A DNA stretch of 64,000 bases from Rossellomorea aquimaris (GCF_001877785.1 NZ_MINN01000161.1:1-64000), one strand, 5' to 3'; shown: positions 8,158 through 17,537, counted from the first letter of the stretch. Notes: generated from the sequence alone by a model not told the origin. A program made the numbers and translations.

Positions 8158-8739
8158 ATGTCAGCCATCAACCTGACATTCGAAGAGATGTGGGAGAAGA
8201 TCATGGCGTGTGACCGGAAGTATGACGGGCTGTTCTTTACGGCCGTGAAGACAACAAAGATTTATTGCCGTCCTTCCTGCAGGTCGCGGAAACCGAAAAA
8301 GGTGAATGTGGAATTTTATGTTGAGCGGCATGAAGCGGAGGAGGCCGGTTATCGTGCCTGTAAAAGATGTCAGCCGGAACTCGAGCATTCCCCGAATATC
8401 GAGGTGGTCAGGAGGGTGACCGCCTATCTCGTCAATCATGCCAATAAGCCGCTTGAGCTAAAAGATATTGCGTATCATGCGGGACTCAGCCCTTATTATC
8501 TTGAGCGCGTTTTTAAGCAGGAAACCGAGGAGACGCCTCGCACCTATCTGGAAAAAATCCGCGTCGATAAAGCGGCTCATCTGCTGGTGACGACAGGTCT
8601 CACGAACCTAGAAATCGGTTATGAGGCCGGGTTCCAGAGTTCCTCCAATTTCTATAAAGTGTTTAAACAGCTGAAAGGATGTTCACCGAGCGAATACCGG
8701 AGGCGGATGACAGGGGGTGCAGAGAATGAATTGGACTGA
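8158..8739 (+). CDS. adaA: AdaA: methylphosphotriester-DNA methyltransferase and activator
   Basis: 193 aa. The N-terminal Ada zinc domain has the four cysteines C37, C41, C68 and C71 (IYCRPSC and RACKRCQPE). C37 is the expected acceptor of methyl groups from DNA phosphotriesters. An AraC-type double helix-turn-helix fills residues 80-185 (LELKDIAYHAGLSPYYLERVF, and IGYEAGFQSSSNFYKVFK). Methylated Ada activates the adaptive response. The start is the ATG at 8158 behind AAAGGAGGTG; a GTG two codons upstream is less likely. alkA follows with overlap, then the methyltransferase gene. Confidence 0.95.
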   Translation: MSAINLTFEEMWEKIMACDRKYDGLFFTAVKTTKIYCRPSCRSRKPKKVNVEFYVERHEAEEAGYRACKRCQPELEHSPNIEVVRRVTAYLVNHANKPLELKDIAYHAGLSPYYLERVFKQETEETPRTYLEKIRVDKAAHLLVTTGLTNLEIGYEAGFQSSSNFYKVFKQLKGCSPSEYRRRMTGGAENELD

Positions 8740-9640
8740 CGGGCATTCCACCATTACGATCCATCCGCCAAACCCGTTCAGCTTTGATGAGTGCCTGATA
8801 TTCCTCGGAAGGAACGACCGGGAAATCCTTCATACCATAAAAGAAGGCTGTTTAATGAAACTGGTCAGGCTGAATGGGGAGTTGATCTTGTTTAAGGTGC
8901 AGTCTGTCAACAAATCCCTGAAGGTTGAATTTCTGAATGGCATTCCCTCTGAAGCGGCACGGGAAAAGGCGGCGCAATACATCTGGGAGTGGTTTGATTT
9001 GGACGCGGACCTCAATCAGTTTTATAAATGGGGAAGTGACGATCCCGTTCTGTCGAAACTCATAAGGAATTATACCGGTTTGCGGAGGATTGCCATCCAT
9101 GATCTGTTCGAAGCCCTCGTCTGGGCGGTCCTCGGCCAGCAGATCAACCTGACCTTTGCCTATACATTGAAAAAGCGGCTGGTCGAGGAGTATGGTGAAA
9201 AGTTGACGTTTCATGGTGAGACCTATTGGTTATTTCCATCGTTTGAGGAGATTGCTCTGCTGGAGGAGGCAGATCTCAGAAAGCTGCAGATCACCGGCAG
9301 AAAGGCAACATACATCATTGGAATTGCGGCTGCCATGAAGGACGGCAGATTATCAAAAGAATCATTGAGGAAACTGGACGAGCAGCAAGCAAGGAAAGCG
9401 CTCCTGCAGTATAAAGGCATTGGGGCCTGGACAGCCGACTATGTCATGATGAAATGTCTCCATGTCAAAACGTCATTTCCCGCCGCGGATGTCGGTCTTC
9501 AAAATGCGTTGAAGGCATCATTGGGGTACGAGCGTAAACCGGCGCTTAAGGAAATGGAGGCATTTTCGCATAAATGGGAAGGCTGGCAGGCATATGCCGC
9601 ATTCTATCTATGGAGGTCTTTGTATGATGAAGCTATATAA
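8726..9640 (+). CDS. alkA: DNA-3-methyladenine glycosylase II (AlkA)
   Basis: 304 aa AlkA-type base-excision enzyme that removes 3-methyladenine and related lesions. The N-terminal AlkA_N-like domain covers about 1-115. The HhH-GPD fold follows: DLFEALVWAVLGQQINLTFA, then the hairpin LLQYKGIGAWTADYVMMKCL, with the catalytic Asp in FPAADVGLQ. The start at 8726 overlaps the end of adaA by 14 bp, and the 3' end overlaps the next gene by 17 bp, so the three form a tight operon. Confidence 0.94.
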   Translation: MNWTDGHSTITIHPPNPFSFDECLIFLGRNDREILHTIKEGCLMKLVRLNGELILFKVQSVNKSLKVEFLNGIPSEAAREKAAQYIWEWFDLDADLNQFYKWGSDDPVLSKLIRNYTGLRRIAIHDLFEALVWAVLGQQINLTFAYTLKKRLVEEYGEKLTFHGETYWLFPSFEEIALLEEADLRKLQITGRKATYIIGIAAAMKDGRLSKESLRKLDEQQARKALLQYKGIGAWTADYVMMKCLHVKTSFPAADVGLQNALKASLGYERKPALKEMEAFSHKWEGWQAYAAFYLWRSLYDEAI

Positions 9641-10106
9641 CAAGCTGTATCGGTCGCCGATTGGGATGATAGAAATACAAGGAACGGATGAACAGATTAC
9701 GTCCATCCTGTTCATTGAAGAATCTGAGGCAGACGGCTGCGGGGGTGAATGCCCCGGCGTGCTGAACGAATGTGCCATGCAGCTCGACGAATATTTCAGA
9801 GGCAAACGACGTACGTTCACGTTTCCGTATCAGCTTGATGGCACCATTTTTCAAAAGAAGGTATGGGAAGCACTGACGGGAATTTCATATGGGGACACGT
9901 CTACCTATAAAGAGATCGCCGTCACGATTGGGAATGAGAAGGCAGTCAGGGGAGTGGGCAGCTCCAATGGCCGGAACCGTATGAGCATCGTCGTCCCCTG
10001 CCACCGGATCATCGGGTCGAATGGGAAGCTGACAGGTTATGCAGGCGGTTTATGGAGGAAGGAATGGCTTTTGAGGCATGAGCGGAGTTTTAAGGACAGG
10101 AAATAA
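9624..10106 (+). CDS. adaB: Methylated-DNA-protein cysteine methyltransferase (AdaB/Ogt)
   Basis: 160 aa suicide methyltransferase that repairs O6-methylguanine. The active-site signature VVPCHRIIG lies near residue 128. The helix-turn-helix entry FQKKVWEALTGISYGDTSTY and the loop NGKLTGYAGGLWRKEWLL are typical. The start is the first of two tandem ATGs at 9624, behind GGAGG. As third gene of adaA-alkA-adaB it completes an alkylation-repair regulon. No terminator was recognised immediately downstream. Confidence 0.94.
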   Translation: MMKLYNKLYRSPIGMIEIQGTDEQITSILFIEESEADGCGGECPGVLNECAMQLDEYFRGKRRTFTFPYQLDGTIFQKKVWEALTGISYGDTSTYKEIAVTIGNEKAVRGVGSSNGRNRMSIVVPCHRIIGSNGKLTGYAGGLWRKEWLLRHERSFKDRK

Positions 10107-10210
10107 ATGCTCCTTCCGAACTAATGAAAGCGCGGGATGGATCCTGGGCTTCTTTTTGTTCAATTAGGATTATACCCATACGTGTATATTGGGTGAATGA
10201 TATTAGAGAA

Positions 10211-10328
10211 TCTGTCGAAAAATCGGTAGTTCGCTCTTATATCCAGGATTTCGCCCTTATATTGAAAATTTCGCCCTTAAATCCAGGGATTTCGCTCTTA
10301 AATTAAAAATTCCGCCCCTAAATCCAGC
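10211..10328. repeat. 20-21 bp periodic array, TTTCGC(C/T)CTTA type
   Basis: Five units of 19-21 bp with the core TTTCGCYCTTAWAT. Together with its left flank (CTGTCGAAAAATC) the array aligns over about 120 bp to the reverse complement of 34300-34422. It lies in the 630-bp gap between adaB and the GDPD gene, a gap otherwise without genes. Confidence 0.8.
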
Positions 10329-10494
10329 CAGATACCCCCGCCCCGCCGAAACCTCATAGGGATTTTCGAGCTGGAGAGTCAAAACGCAGCGGAAATCAAG
10401 CTTTCTTTTCTCATACACACACATAAAAGCAGCAATACATGGTGATTTCCCTTGGGATAGAAAAAAATGGGATAAAAACCGGAATTGCTGTCGA

Positions 10495-10590
10495 CTCTAT
10501 ATGGCGCTATTGGTTTCCGTGCAAAACTTCACTTTCCGCGGGTGACCCGTGTTTCTCCCGCAGGAGTCTACTTCTTACACTCTAATCAAC
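10495..10590. repeat. Degenerate dispersed palindromic repeat, copy 1
   Basis: In reverse complement this stretch reads GGTTGATT...CTCCTGCGGGAG...CCCGCGGAAAG...GCACGGAAACC. It matches the better-preserved copy at 42915-42985, including CCCGCGGAAAG and GCACGGAAA. The motif type is scattered through Bacillaceae intergenic DNA. Confidence 0.6.
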
Positions 10591-10740
10591 CGCTGGAACA
10601 ACCCTAAATACCCTGTGGCAGATAATAAGGCGCAGGGGCTGGCCGGAGCTGCCGGTAATAAGCCGAAAACCATAGCGGCATTCCAGGAAAAGGGATACAA
10701 TTTACTAGAATTCAATTTTTGTGAGTACCGGGGAGGAACG

Positions 10741-11718
10741 ATGAAAAAGTTTCAGAGAATCATGAAAAGGACTCTGCTGGGTATCGTTATTCTGGCAGCG
10801 TTCATGTACATAAACAACACATCCCTATTTACGAAAACCGAAGATGAAAAGCCTTTACTGCTTGCCCACAGGGGGATGGCCCAGACATTCCCGATGGAAG
10901 GGATCAAGAGTGATACCTGCACGGCTGAGAGAATCCATGAGCCCGATCATCCTTACCTTGAAAACACGATTCCATCGATGGAAGCCGCCTTTGAAAGAGG
11001 AGCGGATGTCGTAGAGTTTGATGTTCAGCAGACGAAGGACGGGAAGTTTGCGATTTTCCATGACTGGACCTTGGAATGCCGGACGGACGGTGAAGGGGTG
11101 ACGAGGGAGCACACGATGGAGGAGCTGAAGCAGCTCGATGTCGGATATGGATATACGGCTGATGGCGGGAAGACCTATCCTTTCCGAGGGAAGGGAGTCG
11201 GGATGATGCCGTCACTTGATGAGGTGCTGGAGCGTTTTCCAGAGGGTTCATTTTTGATCCATATCAAGAGTGATGACCCGGAGGAAGGAAAACAGCTTGC
11301 CCGCCGTCTTGCAGGACTGTCAGAGGATCGTCTTAGTGAACTCACGGTATACGGCGGCGACCAGCCGATTGCAGCGTTGAAAGAAAAACTTCCGGACATT
11401 CGCGTCATGTCGATTGCGACGTTGAAAAGCTGTATGCTGCCTTATATCGCTGCCGGTTGGACAGGGTATGTCCCTTCTGCCTGTGAGGACACACAGATCC
11501 ATCTGCCCGAGAAGTATGCCAAATGGATGTGGGGATGGCCGGATAAGTTCATCAAACGCATGGAAGACGCGGGAACGCGCGTTATCCTTGTTGCCGGCGA
11601 AGGAGGATGGTCGGAAGGATTTGATACACCTCAGGATCTGGAGCGGCTGCCGGATGAGTATACCGGCGGGGTATGGACGAACCGGATTGATTTAGCGGCG
11701 CCTGTTTTACAAGAATAG
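10741..11718 (+). CDS. Membrane-anchored glycerophosphodiester phosphodiesterase
   Basis: About 325 aa. It hydrolyses glycerophosphodiesters to glycerol-3-phosphate and an alcohol. A basic N-terminus and one hydrophobic helix (about residues 12-25) suggest a signal or anchor, placing the enzyme outside the membrane. GDPD motifs are all present: LLAHRGMAQ, ENTIPSMEAAF, VVEFDVQQTKDGKFAIFHD and HIKSDD. The start is the ATG at 10741 behind GGGGAGG; the open frame extends upstream to 10549 but through the repeat region, so it is rejected. Single gene. Confidence 0.9.
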   Translation: MKKFQRIMKRTLLGIVILAAFMYINNTSLFTKTEDEKPLLLAHRGMAQTFPMEGIKSDTCTAERIHEPDHPYLENTIPSMEAAFERGADVVEFDVQQTKDGKFAIFHDWTLECRTDGEGVTREHTMEELKQLDVGYGYTADGGKTYPFRGKGVGMMPSLDEVLERFPEGSFLIHIKSDDPEEGKQLARRLAGLSEDRLSELTVYGGDQPIAALKEKLPDIRVMSIATLKSCMLPYIAAGWTGYVPSACEDTQIHLPEKYAKWMWGWPDKFIKRMEDAGTRVILVAGEGGWSEGFDTPQDLERLPDEYTGGVWTNRIDLAAPVLQE

Positions 11719-12021
11719 TAATTACTTACAGTGGGATTTGACGTAAATGACAGAATTTTTAGAACTTTAACCAAGTGCGAAGCCTGTGAGCCTTTTTTGT
11801 CTTCTTGGTTATTGTGGAAACAGGTTGCACTTTTTTATTATCTTTAAATAGTTTATAATATTTAGATAACAGAAGTTTATATTTATCTGCCAATCAGGAT
11901 GACAGACTATGATATATTTAGTAATGAGATGTGTTCCTGGAGTGACGCCTTGCTTTTTGTGAAATTGAAGCAGGAGCGCCTGCTCTTTTTTGTGAAAATA
12001 TTAAAGGTAAGGAAGGGTATC
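11719..12021. other. Intergenic region upstream of mqo
   Basis: About 300 bp without a supported gene. AACCAAG and CTTGGTT at about 11778-11810 could pair around a T-run, a weak terminator candidate. AT-rich sequence at 11830-11890 probably carries the mqo promoter; no convincing boxes were identified. Confidence 0.35.
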
Positions 12022-13524
12022 ATGAGCAGCATACAGAAGAAAACAGATGTTATCTTAATCGGTGCCGGAGTCATGAGCGCGACTTTGGGATCATTACTGA
12101 AAGAGTTAGCACCACAATGGGAAATCACAGTATTTGAGAAGTTGTCGGAACCGGGGGAAGAAAGCTCGAATGAGTGGAATAATGCGGGTACGGGACATGC
12201 TGCGTTATGCGAGCTTAACTATACATCCGAAAAGCCTGATGGCTCTATCGATATTACAAAAGCAATTAAGGTAAATGAGCAGTTCCAGGTTTCAAGACAG
12301 TTCTGGGCTCATCTGGTCAACAGCAACCTGATCCGTAATCCACAGGACTTCATCATGCCGCTTCCTCATATGAGCATGGTTCAAGGCGCTAAAAATGTGG
12401 AATTTTTGAAAAGACGATTGGAAGCGCTGTCAGACAGTCCGCTGTTTGAAGGCATGGAATTCTCGGACAATCCTGAAAAACTGAAAGAGTGGATTCCGCT
12501 GATCATGAATGGACGTACATCGAACGAACCGATCGCGGCAACCAAGATCGATTCTGGTACGGACGTTAACTTCGGGGCGTTGACACGCCTATTATTCGAC
12601 CATTTGAAGACTCAGAACGTCGAAGTCAACTACGGGCACAGTGTCCAGGACCTTAAACGTACGAGCGACGGTTCATGGGAAGTGAAGGTGCAGGACCTTG
12701 CCAACGGACGGATTGAAACCCATACGGCGAAGTTCGTCTTTATCGGCGGAGGCGGCGGAAGCCTTCACCTGCTTCAAAAGACAGGTATTCCTGAGTCCAA
12801 GCGCATCGGCGGATTCCCGGTGAGCGGTCTTTTCATGGTGTGCAACAATCCGGAGGTCGTGGCCCAGCATCATGCCAAAGTATACGGCAAGGCGAAAGTC
12901 GGTGCTCCGCCAATGTCGGTGCCGCATCTTGACACACGCTTCATCGACAATAAGAAATCACTGTTATTCGGACCGTTTGCAGGCTTCTCGCCTAAGTTCC
13001 TGAAGACCGGTTCAAACCTGGATTTGATCACTTCGGTCAAACCGAACAACGTCCTGACAATGCTTGCGGCAGGCGCGAAGAACATGGGATTGACGAAGTA
13101 TCTGATCCAGCAGGTCCTCCTTTCAAAAGAAAAGAGGATGGAAGAGCTGCGTGAGTTCATCCCGAATGCAAAAAGCGAAGACTGGGACATCGTCGTGGCC
13201 GGCCAGCGCGTCCAGGTCATCAAAGACACGGAAGCAGGCGGAAAAGGCACCCTTCAATTCGGAACGGAAGTCGTCAGTTCCTCCGACGGTTCGGTCGCTG
13301 CCCTGCTCGGAGCATCACCTGGTGCGTCGACAGCGGTCCACGTCATGCTGGAAGTACTCGATAAATGTTTCCCTCAGCACATGAATGAGTGGGAACCGAA
13401 AATCAAGGAAATGATTCCTTCATATGGTATATCATTATCAGAAAATCCGGAGCTGTTCAAGGAAATCCATGCTTCGACGGCAGAGGCTCTTGGTCTTAAT
13501 GGAAAAGAGCTTGCCCACAGCTAA
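12022..13524 (+). CDS. mqo: Malate:quinone oxidoreductase
   Basis: 500 aa FAD enzyme of the cytoplasmic membrane face, oxidising malate to oxaloacetate and passing electrons to quinone. It has an N-terminal dinucleotide fold ([17 protein letters not shown]), then [31 protein letters not shown], a stretch highly typical of Mqo, and a C-terminal [20 protein letters not shown]. Length is normal for the family. The start is the ATG at 12022 behind AGGAAGGG; the frame is open upstream to 11899 but lacks a ribosome binding site there. Single gene with its own terminator. Confidence 0.96.
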   Translation: MSSIQKKTDVILIGAGVMSATLGSLLKELAPQWEITVFEKLSEPGEESSNEWNNAGTGHAALCELNYTSEKPDGSIDITKAIKVNEQFQVSRQFWAHLVNSNLIRNPQDFIMPLPHMSMVQGAKNVEFLKRRLEALSDSPLFEGMEFSDNPEKLKEWIPLIMNGRTSNEPIAATKIDSGTDVNFGALTRLLFDHLKTQNVEVNYGHSVQDLKRTSDGSWEVKVQDLANGRIETHTAKFVFIGGGGGSLHLLQKTGIPESKRIGGFPVSGLFMVCNNPEVVAQHHAKVYGKAKVGAPPMSVPHLDTRFIDNKKSLLFGPFAGFSPKFLKTGSNLDLITSVKPNNVLTMLAAGAKNMGLTKYLIQQVLLSKEKRMEELREFIPNAKSEDWDIVVAGQRVQVIKDTEAGGKGTLQFGTEVVSSSDGSVAALLGASPGASTAVHVMLEVLDKCFPQHMNEWEPKIKEMIPSYGISLSENPELFKEIHASTAEALGLNGKELAHS

Positions 13525-13537
13525 ATATTTTTGGTCC

Positions 13538-13579
13538 AAGAACCTTTGATCTGATTTAGGATCGAAGGTTCTTTTTTTA
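13538..13579. terminator. Bidirectional terminator
   Basis: AAGAACCTTTGATC pairs with GATCGAAGGTTCTT around a short loop, followed by seven T. It lies between convergent mqo and DUF421 genes. Confidence 0.85.
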
Positions 13580-14281
13580 TTGATATAAAAACACCTTGAG
13601 GTTATCCTTCCGGTCGATGGTGGCCAGAAGAACATTTTTTACCTCTGTTCCATACTGTTTCTCCAGATTAGACCGAACCCATCGTTCATCCTTCTGAATG
13701 TGAGAGAGAACAGTCATATCCATTTTCCCTTCTTTGATGATCGTCCTCGGAAAATCGAAAGGCTCTGTTTCAATCTGGAGAGCAGAAGGGGTCAGCGGCT
13801 CATATTTAGGATCGAGAAACACCGAAATTTTCCCGTCTGCCTCCCAAATGGCCATGGCCACTTTTTTAACATCGTCTATTTTATCCTCGCGCAATTCCTC
13901 CAGTAACACGTCTAGAGAAATTCTTGCTTTCATCAGTCCCTTATTGAGGACCTTGCCATTTTGAACAAGAGTGATCGGCGGCTGGGAAAGAAGCTTCCTG
14001 AACCACGGCCACTTGAGAATAAGATACACACCTCCGACATAGAGGACGACCAGCACAATGGTGGTGATAATCGACCCTTTCAATGCGAGGTGTTCATCTG
14101 AAAGAGGGTGGGCAATGATGTTGCCGATTACGAGAGCGATGGCGAAATCAAGCGGCCTGAGCTGGGAGATGGCCCGCTGACCGAGGACCTTGGTGACAAT
14201 CAGTAAAAAGAAGAACCCGACGACTGCCCTGAGAATCCATTCAACCGCCGTCAGTGATTCCTGACTTTGAAAAAAGTCCAT
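13577..14281 (-). CDS. DUF421 (YetF-like) membrane protein
   Basis: 234 aa with three N-terminal membrane helices and a cytoplasmic C-terminal domain, as in the YetF/YdfR/YcaP group. Family signatures are visible: VTKVLGQRAISQLRPLDFAIALVIGNIIAHPL, then SQPPITLVQNGKVLNKGLMKARISLDVLLEELR. In B. subtilis spores, 2Duf/YetF-type proteins alter membrane properties and germination or wet-heat resistance. Whether this copy does so is unknown. AAGGAAG precedes the ATG. Confidence 0.88.
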   Translation of the reverse strand: MDFFQSQESLTAVEWILRAVVGFFFLLIVTKVLGQRAISQLRPLDFAIALVIGNIIAHPLSDEHLALKGSIITTIVLVVLYVGGVYLILKWPWFRKLLSQPPITLVQNGKVLNKGLMKARISLDVLLEELREDKIDDVKKVAMAIWEADGKISVFLDPKYEPLTPSALQIETEPFDFPRTIIKEGKMDMTVLSHIQKDERWVRSNLEKQYGTEVKNVLLATIDRKDNLKVFLYQ

Positions 14282-14345
14282 GGGACGACACTTCCTTATG
14301 TATGCTTGTACGTATTATTCCACTGTTCACCTAATTTATTTTTAT

Positions 14346-14523
14346 AAAGCTCTTTTCGCATATTTTGTTGCTTTACACACAAGAAAATACCGGAACTTGG
14401 GTATTTTCTGATGTACTTCTACCTGTGGTTTAAACTTGAATTCGAAAAGAGCACGTCCACTAGAAGCATTCAGGCTACTAGACAATTTACGAAAAGCAAC
14501 AATCTTTTAGAAAACAGCCTTTT
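14346..14523 (+). mobile_element. MITE-like dispersed element, copy 1 (full length)
   Basis: About 178 bp without coding capacity. It is about 85-90% identical by eye to the reverse complement of 55631-55802. The ends are imperfect terminal inverted repeats: the left begins AGCTCTTTTCGC and the right end reverse-complements to AGGCTGTTTTC; both arms carry TTGTTGCTTT further in. It is flanked by TTTATAAA on both sides, a possible target-site duplication. Internally AGAAAATACC pairs perfectly with GGTATTTTCT. Confidence 0.7.
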
Positions 14524-14645
14524 ATAAAAAAAGCTCCTAATCTACCATTTTTCACATATAGGGTTGTATATTTATTCACTTGAATGTTATCTTATTTATA
14601 CTCAGAAAATTATAAAAACGTGGTATATGAATGGAGGGGTTACAT

Positions 14646-16034
14646 ATGCAGACACAAAAATTGCAGCATGCAGAGGAAATCACGGTAAAAAAAGAGTTTA
14701 CGGCGAAGCAGTATATGAAGTTCTGGCTGCCATCCCTGATTGGGGTCCTGCTGTTTTTGATCCCGATATCGGTAGATGGAAAGGTAACGATCGGGCTTGG
14801 AGTCCTGGCGGAAGGACTGCAGGCCATGATTGCCGATTACATCCCGGCGATCATGACCGGGATCATCTGTCTTTCGGCACTTGCGAGTTTAGCGGTAAAA
14901 TTCACGGATATTCAATTTGTTAAAAAGAGTCCATTCCTTACGGCGCTCTACGATGTCACGCCGTTTTGGCTGACACTGCGCTGGATCGGGGCGGCATTCG
15001 CTATCATTACATTTTTCAAAGTTGGTCCTGAATACATATCGTCTGAATTTACAGGCGGGGTCGTGCTGTATGATCTGATCCCCGTGCTGATGGTATGGTT
15101 CTTGTTCGCATGCTTATTCATGCCGCTGCTCCTTGAGTTCGGCCTGATGGATTTCTTCGGCACCCTGGTCCGGAATGTGATGGTGCCGCTGTTTAAATTG
15201 CCGGGCAGATCCTCAATTGATGCCCTGGCATCATGGATGGGAAGCGGGACGGTCGGAGTCCTGCTGACGACGCAGCAGTATGAAGGCGGGTATTATACGA
15301 AACGGGAAGCGGCAGTCGTCGCCACCAACTTCTCGATTGCGTCGATCGCCTTCAGCCTTGTGATCGCCAAGTTTTTGGCGATTGACCACCTGTTTGTCCA
15401 ATTTTATCTGACGGTGGTGGTGACGGGTGTGATCGCTGCCATCATCTGTCCGAGGATCCCTCCTCTTTCTCTTAAAAAAGAAACCTATTACGAGCCGGTC
15501 GGAAAGCAGATCGAAGAGGACGTGCCTGCAGGGGTCTCCAATTTCCGCTGGGGCCTTGAGACGGCCGTTGAAAAGGCAGCCCAGGTTAAAAGTCTCCGCG
15601 GTGTAGCAGGCAGCGGGATCAAGAATGTAGTGGACATTTGGTTCGCACTGATCCCACTGGTCATGGCCATCGGGACGGTGGCACTCGTGATTGCCGAGTT
15701 CACGCCGATCTTTGATTACCTGTCCTATCCGTTCGTTCCGTTACTCGAACTGCTGCAGATTCCGGAAGCGAAAGCGGCGGCACCAGCGATGATCGTCGGG
15801 TTCGCCGACATGTTCCTGCCTGCCGTTGTAGGAAGCGGGATCAAGTCGGAGCTGACCCGCTTTGTGATCGGGGTCATGTCCTTATCTCAGCTGATCTATA
15901 TGTCTGAAATCGGTATCCTATTGCTTAAGTCAAAGATTCCAATTTCGTTCGTGCAGCTATTCATCATCTTTTTACAGCGTACAATCATCACCCTGCCGGT
16001 CGCAGCATTGATGGCCCATTTGTTTTTCTTTTAG
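14646..16034 (+). CDS. YjiH-type nucleoside-recognition (Gate) membrane protein
   Basis: 462 aa with about ten membrane helices and the nucleoside-recognition/Gate domain twice: LFACLFMPLLLEFGLMDFFGTLV near residue 155, and GFADMFLPAVVGSGIKSELTRFVIGVMS near 390. This matches the YjiH family. The substrate is unknown; Gate proteins act in nucleoside-like or peptide-related transport. The start is the ATG at 14646 behind GGAGGGG; an ATG at 14631 lies before the ribosome binding site. MITE-like copies stand on both sides of the gene, in the same orientation. Confidence 0.83.
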   Translation: MQTQKLQHAEEITVKKEFTAKQYMKFWLPSLIGVLLFLIPISVDGKVTIGLGVLAEGLQAMIADYIPAIMTGIICLSALASLAVKFTDIQFVKKSPFLTALYDVTPFWLTLRWIGAAFAIITFFKVGPEYISSEFTGGVVLYDLIPVLMVWFLFACLFMPLLLEFGLMDFFGTLVRNVMVPLFKLPGRSSIDALASWMGSGTVGVLLTTQQYEGGYYTKREAAVVATNFSIASIAFSLVIAKFLAIDHLFVQFYLTVVVTGVIAAIICPRIPPLSLKKETYYEPVGKQIEEDVPAGVSNFRWGLETAVEKAAQVKSLRGVAGSGIKNVVDIWFALIPLVMAIGTVALVIAEFTPIFDYLSYPFVPLLELLQIPEAKAAAPAMIVGFADMFLPAVVGSGIKSELTRFVIGVMSLSQLIYMSEIGILLLKSKIPISFVQLFIIFLQRTIITLPVAALMAHLFFF

Positions 16035-16069
16035 GCTTTCGCGTGCTGTCGGCTTATCGGTCCGTCTGT

Positions 16070-16166
16070 TGTTTGAACTTGAGTGGGTAAAGAGCATGTC
16101 CACAAGCTATATTCAGGTTGCATGCCAATTTGCGAAAAGCAGCCACCTTTTAGAAAACAGCCTTCT
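16070..16166 (+). mobile_element. MITE-like dispersed element, copy 2 (truncated)
   Basis: It matches the right half of copy 1, starting near GTTTGAACTTGA and ending TTTTAGAAAACAGCC. The left half with its hairpin is missing. It lies just downstream of the yjiH-type gene and directly before the parS site. Confidence 0.65.
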
Positions 16167-16177
16167 TTTAAATGGAA

Positions 16178-16193
16178 TGTTTCACGTGGAACA
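16178..16193. promoter_or_regulatory. parS centromere site (ParB/Spo0J binding)
   Basis: TGTTTCACGTGGAACA is a perfect match to the conserved 16-bp bacterial parS palindrome. ParB (Spo0J) loads at such sites, which cluster around oriC. It lies between a gene and that gene's terminator. Confidence 0.9.
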
Positions 16194-16216
16194 TTTGAAT
16201 AAAGGTGCAGATAAAC

Positions 16217-16252
16217 GAAAGCATTGGCAGCTGTCAATGCTTTCTGTTTTTT
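16217..16252 (+). terminator. Terminator after yjiH-type gene
   Basis: GAAAGCATTG pairs with CAATGCTTTC, followed by a T-rich tract. The truncated MITE-like copy and parS are thus likely inside the transcript. Confidence 0.85.
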
Positions 16253-16330
16253 ATTGGGGATTCGGGTAGAAGCCCGGGGGTTCTTCCTATAAAATGAAAC
16301 TAAACAATGAATGGAAAGGTGTTTGATCGC

Positions 16331-17536
16331 GTGAATCCGGAATCTTTTTTTTCAAAAGACATTAAACCCGCATTGCAAAATGATCCCCCGGGGGGATGGA
16401 TGCCCGTCATTCCCGAAGGATGCATCAGACTGAGTTCCGGCTACCCCGATCCCGGGCTTGTCCCGGTTGAGGAATTGAAGAACTCTGTTGTGAAGCTTTT
16501 GGAAGAGGAGAAGGATCTGCCGCTGCACTATATTGGAAGCAAAAAAGCGGACGGCCTGAAGGGGATTCTTCAAAACTTGATGAAGGAACGCCATATGAAC
16601 ATCAAAAGTGACGAACTATTGATTACATCCGGCGCGTGCCAGGCGATCGACTTGATCGCCCGTGTCCTCATTGACGACGAGACGGTCGTGGCAGTGGAAT
16701 CACCGACGTATATGGAGGCTCTCGAAATCTTTCAGAACTATACGAGCCGATTCATGACGATTGAAATAGATGAAAACGGACTCAGGACCGATCGCTTGGA
16801 AAAGGAGCTGAAGGAACGCCGGGAGAAAGGTGAAAAGCTTCCGAAAGTGCTGTATACGATCCCGACATTCCAAAATCCAACAGGCACTACGATGAGGGAG
16901 GAGCGCCGTGAGCATGTCATGAAGCTGGCAAGGGATTACGATTTCCTTGTGATCGAGGATGATGCTTACGGGGAAGTATACTTTAATCAAGATACGAGAC
17001 CATTGAAGTCTCTGAAGAGAGGAAATGATCCGCGTGTCCTGTATATCGGATCTCTCTCTAAGGTCGTGGCACCCGGGCTGCGCATCGGTTGGGTGGCTGC
17101 TGATAAGGAGTTCATAGAGGCGTTGTCATGGTTCAAAAAAGATCTTGATCACCCTTTTTCACAAGCAAGCGTAAGCCAGTTTCTGTACGAGGTGGACTGG
17201 GAAGAACACTACACCACTTTGAGAAAAGTATACCGTGAAAAATGTTCACTCCTTCTGTCCGAGCTTGAAAACCAAATGCCGGAATCAGTTTCTTGGTACG
17301 TCCCTCAGGGCGGTTACTTCGTCTGGCTCAAGGTTCCGGGTGTCGATACATCGAAGCTGCTGGAAAAGGCCGTTGAAGAAGGCGTGTCGTACGTCCCGGG
17401 TAAGTATTTCTTTTTGGATCAGGAAGAGGGTCTTGCGTATTTGAGGCTTTCGTTTAGTTATGAGAATGGGCGTGAAATATCGGAAGGTGTGAAGAGGCTT
17501 GGCCGGTTGATAATGGCTCAAGTTGCTGGAAGATAA
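16331..17536 (+). CDS. PLP-dependent aminotransferase (class I/II, 2-aminoadipate type)
   Basis: About 401 aa fold-type I aminotransferase resembling the catalytic half of MocR proteins and 2-aminoadipate aminotransferases, but with no DNA-binding domain. Signatures: LPLHYIGSKKADGL near the start, TSGACQAIDLIARVL, the aspartate contact VIEDDAYGEVYF, and the Schiff-base lysine in YIGSLSKVVAPGLRIGW. I prefer the GTG at 16331, since AAAGGTG lies in front of it; the ATG at 16307 has no ribosome binding site. The amino donor cannot be read from sequence. Confidence 0.85.
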   Translation: MNPESFFSKDIKPALQNDPPGGWMPVIPEGCIRLSSGYPDPGLVPVEELKNSVVKLLEEEKDLPLHYIGSKKADGLKGILQNLMKERHMNIKSDELLITSGACQAIDLIARVLIDDETVVAVESPTYMEALEIFQNYTSRFMTIEIDENGLRTDRLEKELKERREKGEKLPKVLYTIPTFQNPTGTTMREERREHVMKLARDYDFLVIEDDAYGEVYFNQDTRPLKSLKRGNDPRVLYIGSLSKVVAPGLRIGWVAADKEFIEALSWFKKDLDHPFSQASVSQFLYEVDWEEHYTTLRKVYREKCSLLLSELENQMPESVSWYVPQGGYFVWLKVPGVDTSKLLEKAVEEGVSYVPGKYFFLDQEEGLAYLRLSFSYENGREISEGVKRLGRLIMAQVAGR

Positions 17537-17537
17537 C

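Noticed and set aside
10549-10740. N-terminal extension of the GDPD
   Set aside because: It reads through a dispersed repeat, while a good ribosome binding site and anchor helix mark the start at 10741.
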